Shown here: one piece after another, positions 57,613 to 64,000 of the stretch
Layout of the letters: the number at the start of each line of letters is the position of its first letter
How positions within the stretch are numbered: position 1 is the stretch's first letter
Source of the DNA: Alopecurus myosuroides
Taxonomy: Eukaryota > Streptophyta > Magnoliopsida > Poales > Poaceae
NCBI GenBank assembly: GCA_028641055.1
Contig: CM054057.1
Coordinates: 324,452,941 to 324,516,940 of the forward strand
Reading direction: 5' to 3'
DNA: 64,000 nucleotides
Program-made: the position numbers and the translations under genes
The notes under the pieces: generated by a model
Told to the model about the DNA's origin: nothing
What the model saw: only the letters and a program-made list of their open reading frames with translations
Databases searched by the model: none

Positions 57613-58284
57613 ACCCGGATGTTCTATTGCTTCTGGGTGATCTCTTCGGCTCCATGTTACCTCTTGATCTGACTATCTCAGGTATCTTAGGACGCCCGAG
57701 GAAACCGAGTTTACCTCTCTCTTGAGCACCTTTCTCTCCCTTTTGGAGGTCCCAGTGATGTGAACATGATATTGCCCTAACTGCTTTGGATTAGCCTGAA
57801 AGCCACCCGCACCACCCTGGTTATTACCCGGATTGCCGCCTCCTGCGTTGTCTGCGGGGGGTGGTCCGTTGCCCGGGTTTCCACCCAGACCCGGTCCTCC
57901 TCCCCGGCCTGCGCCTCGTAGGGCCTTCTGTATCTCCTCGTTTTTTCATCTCTGTAAGTCCACGCATTGCTCCAATTAATGATTAGCCGGCTTGCCATTT
58001 CTACTATGACGTGGGCAAGGCATCCTGAAGGCTTCTATGTGGTTAGCCGGCCGTGGTGGTCCTTGATAATTGACTCCTCCGTTGAAGTTTCCTCCGTTGA
58101 AGTTTCCATCTACCCTAGGCCTTGGGAACCCGGCCTCGGTATTGGCAACTAACTCGGAGTTCCCCTCTTACGGACGTTTATGCTGGTTGTTTCCGTTACC
58201 ACCTCCATTGTTACCCGGCGTGGCACCGTTGCCGGGTTTTCCATTACTGTTCACGTTAGCCTTTCCTTTCTTTTCCTCGATGTC
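57613..58284 (-). pseudogene. Element E gag C-terminus and gag-protease linker (degenerate)
   Basis: Starts after an in-frame TAG (58285-58287). Reading on, it is Gly/Asn-rich with several more stops and frame changes. A Cys-Pro-X-His ... Cys cluster near 57955-58030 looks like a worn zinc knuckle. No intact frame longer than about 70 codons. Confidence 0.65.
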
Positions 58285-59560
58285 CTATTCCGTGGTGTCA
58301 GTTGAGGCGTGCTTGTTGCACGCATCCATCAGTTCCCCCATAGTGATTTCTGACACATGCCTATTGGACTTCATGCGCACCAATTTCTGCACCAAAGGCG
58401 TGTATCTGCATGTCTTTGCCATAGCTTGTATCGCGTCTTTTGGTTGAATATCAGTGGAAGAATGAAGTATCTCCATGACCCGGCGTACCCAGCTGCGTGC
58501 CGATTCTCCTTTTCTTTGGATACACCTATCTAAATCGTCGATTGTGTATAGTTTTCTGCAAGTTCCATGAAAATGTTTGATGAAAGCCGATTTTAACTCA
58601 CTCCACGAATTGATGGATTTTTCAGGTAGATTGTTGAACCATAGTTTTGCTGCTCCTCCAGACATCATAAGATACATAAACTTGGCTTGGAGTTTTTCTG
58701 AAGCATTGCGAATAGACATAACCATCTCATAACTTCTCAACCAAGTCTCAGGATCCATGGTTGGCTCATAATTGACAACTTTACCATGTTCCTTAAACTT
58801 ATCCGGGTATGGTTCAGCTCTGATGGCATCTGACAGGCACTTGGGCCCAGCTAAGTTTGTCAGTACCGGCCTTGCGCGTGAAACATGAGACTCGGCGGGC
58901 GCTGCGGGGGGTATGCCACCTACTAGCCCTCGCACCGCAGACCCGGCCATACGCCTCGCCCGAGAACTGTCGACAATTGCTTGCGCCGCTGAAATCGCAG
59001 GAGCCGCTGGCCTGTGAGGAGGAGGCGGCATTTTCTGCTGCTCTGCCCTCCGTCGCGCCGAGATTGACTGAATATTCCTCGTATTTCCGGGCTGCCGGCT
59101 GACATACAGCGTCCCGTGTAAACCGCTTCTGTTATCCGGGTAATTAAGCTGCTTAGCTACCGCGGTTTGCAACATCTCTATAGCTCGCCGGGTCTCAATC
59201 TCTTGGGACAATTCTCCTAATGGAATACGGTCGAGCGCCAGAGTCGCAACGTACACGTTATCCATGGGATTATTGAGGTGACCCGGTGGGGTGTGAAATC
59301 GCGACGGTGGTGGCGCAACATTGCCTCCAGGGGCCCCGGCGGGTAACGCGGGTAACCCGGCTGGCACGTTAGCCGGCTGTCCCCCGAGCGTCGCCCCTTG
59401 ATACCCGGTTCCCTGATTCACAGTCGGGATTGGCTGATCTTGAGGTGTGATAAACAACACGGCCGGTTGTAAATTTCCCCCTGTCGCCGGTAGCCTCGTC
59501 TGATGCCTCTGATTATATATCCTAGTTGTTTGAGCTTGAATACGATCTTCCAACTCTTCA
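58285..59560 (-). pseudogene. Element E gag, central part
   Basis: An open stretch of about 422 codons. The N-terminal half is Pro/Gly/Ala-rich. The retrotransposon Gag core follows (WLRSYEMVMSIR ... KLWFNNLPEKSI ... FIKHFHGTCRK) and it ends at TAG 58285-58287. It is joined to the upstream gag part only by a one-base frameshift near 59560, so neither piece alone is a full Gag. Confidence 0.86.
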
Positions 59561-60419
59561 ACTGGCGCTGGCGCTCGGCCATCCCTTGCCTCTCAGCTTC
59601 TACTTCCCTCCTTTGTTGTTCCAACGCCCGGCGGTCCACATCTAGGTCTCTGGCACGCGCCGCCGCGTTTTCTAGCGTTATCACTGTTGCCAACACTGTG
59701 GGATCCAAAATCAGATTATTGTTGAACAGAGCCGGGTTTTGTGGTTGTGGCGTTCCTGCCCCAACTGTTCTGTTCGTCCTGAATCCAAACATGTTTCTGA
59801 ATTGGGCACTTTCCCCTGTTTCGCTGGTAACGGAGGCCGGCTCACCATCAACCCGGGCTACGGCCGGGTTTCCATTAACCGGTGCTTGTTGCTGGGCCAG
59901 TGCTTGCGCCGCGCCAGCCATGGCTGCCGATACATCACCCTGATTGAGATTTATCGCAGGGGCTGTGTAGGCCGCAACTCGGCACGCAATGCCTGGCGAA
60001 GATTCGTATTCTTCCTCTTCGCAACTATCTTCTTCGTACCGATCTTCCAGCAGATGCAAGATAGATTCGGTATCATCCTCTTCATCGACCCGGCCATGCG
60101 CGGTCCATACCGGCTCCTCCGGCTGTTCCCTCTTCGTGGTGGGCGCCTTCTCCAAGACCGTGTTATCCCGCTCTGCTGTTCCTACCGATTCTTCCACATC
60201 CGACAGGACACAGGTGGCGTCTCCTGACACAGATTCATACTCATTATTGTCAGAAACAAAACCAGACGCACGTACCATGCCGACGAAGACGCTGACCCGA
60301 CCGATCGTGATGATAGATCCGGTTTCCAGCTGATCTGACTCTGGCCCCCAGCCAAGGTCATCAACGATCTTCTCTCCTTCAGGGTTGGTGACGATCTCGC
60401 CGATGACGAGGTTCTTCAT
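59561..60419 (-). pseudogene. Element E gag, N-terminal part
   Basis: Starts at the ATG at 60417-60419, chosen because the encoded N-terminus resembles D's gag start and lies just inside the primer site; an upstream ATG would fall in the LTR. The region is acidic with Glu/Asp runs, then an Ala/Gln-rich part, then an Arg/Glu-rich coiled-coil-like segment (LEQQRREVEAERQGMAERQR). A frameshift follows. Confidence 0.8.
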
Positions 60420-60463
60420 GCTTTCCCGAGCTTCTCCCGTGATGTAAACACCCTTGGACGCAG

Positions 60464-60481
60464 GCCCCACGGTGGGCGTCA
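60464..60481 (-). promoter_or_regulatory. Element E primer binding site (tRNA-Lys type, one mismatch)
   Basis: Minus-strand TGACGCCCACCGTGGGGC, two bases inside the LTR. It differs from D's site by one base: TGG, which pairs with the tRNA CCA end, has become TGA. This is a likely post-insertion mutation. Confidence 0.75.
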
Positions 60482-60483
60482 AC

Positions 60484-60938
60484 TGTCTTGGGATAATCAC
60501 GGCAGACGTTACCGGGGGAAACTTAGATTGGGGAGAATCGACTCTGGTGTTTGGGAGAGGGTTTAGCTCGGATGCAATCATATTAGTTGGTGATCTAGGG
60601 TTTCGGGCTGCAATGTCGCCGAAACTCCAATCTAGGGTTACAAGCTCGAATTCTTCTCTTTCTCTTGATCTCGAAAAAACTTGATCTCTTTGCCCTAGAA
60701 GCCGGTTTATCTAACACCTGGCTTCCCGACTTTCCATACAAGGTACATCCAGAATCCTACTCGGGATCCACACATAACCCTAAATTTCCTACCGTGACCC
60801 CCAAGGTACGAGTTACAAGATCCGCGCTGCCTTTTGGGTCTTCTAGAACTTTCTTTCTCTTGGGCCGGATCTCGTGCAATCTCCCCTTGGCCGGGTCTAA
60901 GTCAGGCATGGGACTACCAGGTTATCATCCCCCCAACA
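60484..60938 (-). repeat. Element E 5' LTR
   Basis: 455 bp, TGTCTTGGG...CCCCAACA on the plus strand. The minus-strand TATA box of the partner LTR (TATATAA) reads TAGATAA here (60706-60714), so the promoter copy that would drive gag-pol is damaged. Confidence 0.93.
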
Positions 60939-60943
60939 ATCCT

Positions 60944-63090
60944 CATGAGCTAAAACAAAGCACAAAACAAGTATAATTTTCAAGGTTTTAAAGGTAGCAC
61001 ATGAGAAATTTACTTTGGAGTGGCGGTTAAATACCACTTATAGGTAGTTATGGTGGACACATTTGGCAAACTTTGGGTTTTTGTGAGTTGAATGCACGAG
61101 TAGAACTTATACTCAGTATAGGTGAAGGCTAGCAAGAGTCTGAGAGCGACAAATTAAGAGATCAATAATGACCATAATCATGCATAGAGACAAAAACATT
61201 ATTAATCAAAGCATAAATTATATTACAAGTCAAAAAGTAAATGATCATACAGGCTAGAGGTGACTGGTTTGTAGTTATAACATGGTGCGAGCATGCGCCA
61301 AGTCAACAAAATAAAGCATTCGAAGGATAATACCACAATATTATGTTTTTATATGGTAAAAACAACTCATGATTTCTTTCAATGGCACATTAAGCACTCT
61401 CAGATATTTGAGACAAGTCATGCTACATCGATAAATACTAATCATAGAATTAAAAAATATCTAACATGACATGTTAAAGTCTAATCCACAGTCTAAACAA
61501 GCTTTCCATTGCACCACTCTAAGCATGAAATAGTTTACTCTTCTCCAACACCAATCAACCTTTTTGAAACAACTCTCACAGATAATAATCATCAAAGACC
61601 AGAGAGATAATAATATATAACTAAAGCAAACCAATAAGATTTAAACAAAATACGAGTGGAAAACAAGAGCTAAACGCAATACTAGCAAAAAGTGAACACT
61701 CATAGAACAATAAGAGTGAAAACAAGAGTGTTTTGAGAAATGAAAACGGAGTGTGTCTCTATGCAAACAAAATATGCTAGGATACAACCATATACCACAG
61801 CAAAGAAAACCAAACAAACTGAAAGCAAAAATAATTTACGCTCCAAGAATAACACATAATATATGAAGCAATAAAATATAGTGTCTTGAAAGATGACCTG
61901 ATATTTTTGTTGATAAAGAAGAGGATGCCTTGGGCATACCTGGGCTTTGATGATTTTACTTCTTGGATATTTATTAGTGTGACATGGGAATCCCCAATCT
62001 TTAGCTTTTGTCCATCCTTCATCTCATCATATCATTCTTCTCTCCCTACACATGAAAACTTCCTCCATACAAAACTTCCCACAATTTTCATTAGCATTAG
62101 TGTAATAAAAATAATAAATCCACTTGGGTTCAGTTTCAACACAGGTATAACACCTATTAAAGCATTAGATATTGTCACAACTTCTTTTAAAGCTCTTCCC
62201 CTCAAAATATCACCAAAATAAAAAAGATTAAGAGGCAAATGCAAATTTTGGCAGAAATCTGTCAAAATAGAATAGTAGGTAAAAATAGATTTTTTTTTCG
62301 AAAATCTTATGTTGATCAAGTAAAAAAGTGCAAAACTAAAAAAGTTAGATAATAACCTGGGGAATGCGCACAAAAATTTTCAGATTAATTCGTCGTTCTG
62401 GCTAGGAGAATTTTTTTTTGGTGGCAGCACATAATCTGTTTCAGGACAGCAACTTCCCCAAATCTTACTTCCTCCCTATTAGAGGATACTCTAGGCACAA
62501 AAATGAAATAAAAAGGATAAGAAGAGGTTGCTACAGAGTTAAAAACTTCCAAGACTGAAAGAAAACAAAAGGAAACTGAAAGCAGAAATATAATGGGTTA
62601 TCTCCCATAAGCGTTTTTCTTTAGAGCCTTTTAGCTATGCATGATAATTTGAGAAGATGCTCACATAAGAAATATGAAATGAAGCAAAATAGAGCATCAA
62701 GAAGCAAATATAAAACAAATTTAAGTCTAACCCACTTCCTATGAAAAATAATATTGTAAAGAAACAAGTCGTGAAGGCACAAAGTAACAAGCATAGGAAG
62801 GCAAAACAAGTGCAACTTCAAAAATTTCAACATAAAGAGGGGAAACTTAATATTATTGAGATACATAAATCCATGTTTCCCTCTCTCATAATAACTTTAA
62901 GTAGCACCATGAATAAAATTAACAATATAACTATCACATAAAACATTCTTATCATGATCCACATGCATAAAAGAATTAATACTCTCCACATAAGCATAAT
63001 CATTCTCATTAATAGTAGTCGGAGCAGGATCATCATAAAGAAATCGAACATGATAGACAAGTTGTATATTAGGGAGATGGTTTTGGTTAA
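60944..63090 (-). other. Element G interior, continued
   Basis: Non-coding A/T-rich sequence that continues G's interior after element E. All ORFs are short and without recognisable similarity. GGGTTATCTCCCATAAGCG near 62594 and the following stretch are typical, from memory, of Triticeae Sabrina-type interiors. It ends at TACCT (63091-63095), the candidate left duplication of H. Confidence 0.7.
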
Positions 63091-63095
63091 TACCT

Positions 63096-64000
63096 TGATA
63101 CGTCATAAACGTATCCTTAATTTCTGATGTTCCATGTTGTTTCCCACATGTTTGCTATACACTTTATGTCATTTTTATCGATTTCCCGGGACTAACAAAT
63201 TGACAAGATGCCACAAAGCCAGTTCCTGTTTTCTGCTGCTTTTAGTTTCAGAAAAGTTGTTCTGGAAATATTGCGGAATTGGAAAATTCAAAAGCCAGAA
63301 GTCTTAGAAGTCTCGGAGGGTCCACGGAGTCCCGAAGAGACCCGGAGGGGTGCCCGGGAGCCACCACACCATAGGGGGATGCGGTTCCCCCTCTGGCCGC
63401 GCCAAGGGGTGGTATGGGCCCCTTGGACACCCCCCCCCCCCCGCATCGCCCTTTCGCCTATATATGCCCCCCGATGCATAAACCCTAAATGAATTGGCCT
63501 TTTCCACCAAAAACATCCGTAGCTACACCGCCGCCGCCGACGAGTTTCGGGGGACAGAAATCTCTGTTCCGGCACACCGCCGGGACGGGGAAGTGCCCCC
63601 GGATCCATCTCCATTGACTTCACCGCCATCCTCATTGCCGTTGCTATCTCCTATGATGAGGAGGGAGTAGTTCTCCCCCGGGGCTGAGGGCTCTACCCGT
63701 AGCTATGTGTCTCATCTCTCGCTCCCATGGTGTGATCTTTATGTGATCATGAGCTTTGTAATCTAGTTGATCAAGTAGATGTTACTCTTCATATGTTATG
63801 CTACTCAAGTGATTTTGTTATGAGATCTCCGTAAACACTTTGATCATAGTGTAATGGTGACACTCTGTGGACCGTGTGGTTTAGCATGATATTTATATCT
63901 TGTGTTGGATGACCCTATGAAATTGTGGTGTTTGTCTAGTACCTTCTAGGGCGTTCATAGTGACAGCGTGGGGTTAACTAGACATGGGAATGAGACTTTG
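63096..64000 (+). mobile_element. Element H: start of a Sabrina-like LTR, plus strand, runs off the window
   Basis: Begins TGATACGTCATAAACG, with the same order as G's LTR: GC-rich middle with a run of 13 C (63430-63442), TATATAT box at 63459-63465, the GAGGAGGGAGTAG stretch, then a T/G-rich part. No polypurine tract precedes it, so it is a 5' LTR or a solo LTR rather than a 3' LTR. The right end is not visible. Confidence 0.75.

Larger units (their letters stand above)
43911..60938 (-). mobile_element. Element E: Tat-lineage Gypsy retrotransposon with antisense gene, minus strand, interrupted by F
   Basis: Perfect duplication ATCCT (43906-43910 and 60939-60943). LTRs 43911-44365 and 60484-60938, both 455 bp, differ at about 18 sites by eye (4%), or about 1.5 million years. 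Minus-strand order: 5' LTR, tRNA-Lys-type primer site, gag, protease, RT, RNase H, archaeal-type RNase H, integrase, spacer, antisense gene, 3' LTR. Its own length without F is about 13.0 kb. gag-pol has two frameshifts, several stops and insertion F, so it is inactive. It is a relative of D with the same layout but clearly diverged. Confidence 0.95.
41584..64000 (-). mobile_element. Element G: Sabrina-like Gypsy element, minus strand, 5' LTR beyond the window; contains E, F and H
   Basis: Its 3' LTR is 41584-42994. The interior runs 42995-43905 and resumes at 60944-63090 after element E. On the minus strand a G-rich purine tract (AAGCTTGGGGATGC) lies against the LTR start, which proves the orientation. 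The interior seen here has no coding sequence. The LTR and interior resemble the Triticeae Sabrina/WHAM group from memory. H may be inserted at 63096; G's 5' LTR should lie to the right. Confidence 0.75.

Overview
The window is repetitive DNA from a large grass genome. I found no host gene and no genuine cellular RNA gene. About 97% of it is LTR retrotransposons in two nested stacks, separated by roughly 1.6 kb of other DNA. The LTR and internal sequences at 41584-43905 and 60944-64000 look to me like the abundant Sabrina/WHAM-type Gypsy elements of wheat, barley and rye, so a Triticeae source is likely. That is recollection, not a search.

Left stack (1-39997). The host is element D, a decayed minus-strand Gypsy element of the Tat lineage. 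It shows an archaeal-type second RNase H, a tRNA-Lys primer site and an antisense multi-exon gene. Only its right (5') LTR is in the window. Two insertions split it. A (1269-18025) has 3.4-kb LTRs around a 498-bp non-coding interior, and B (2233-11589), with 4.4-kb LTRs around a 499-bp interior, sits inside A's 5' LTR. C (25921-39235) is a complete, very young chromovirus-type Gypsy element with 4.2-kb LTRs and an uninterrupted 1460-codon gag-pol with a C-terminal chromodomain.

Middle (39998-41583). A degenerate array of about 15 units of 60-66 bp, then unrecognised sequence.

Right stack (41584-64000). The host is G, a minus-strand Sabrina-like element whose 5' LTR lies beyond the window. 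Inserted in it is E (43911-60938), a second Tat element with both LTRs, and H (63096 onward), the start of another Sabrina-like LTR. E carries an antisense gene with its own TATA box and about five exons. E is interrupted by F (53133-57175), which has a 5-bp target duplication and TG...CA ends like a solo LTR, but also near-identical inverted arms of about 730 bp.

How the parts relate. A, B, C and partly F share LTR modules: a GC-rich leader, an AG|GCAAGT splice-donor-like site, a palindrome ahead of GCCGTGT, and (A, B, C) a tRNA-like A-box/B-box pair. A and B keep C's initiator-Met primer site, a related leader and a hairpin before the 3' LTR, but no coding capacity. The simplest reading is one autonomous helper (C type) with two non-autonomous companion families. 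By-eye LTR divergence gives the order E (about 4%), A (about 1.3%), B (about 0.6%), C (about 0.15%), which agrees with the nesting.
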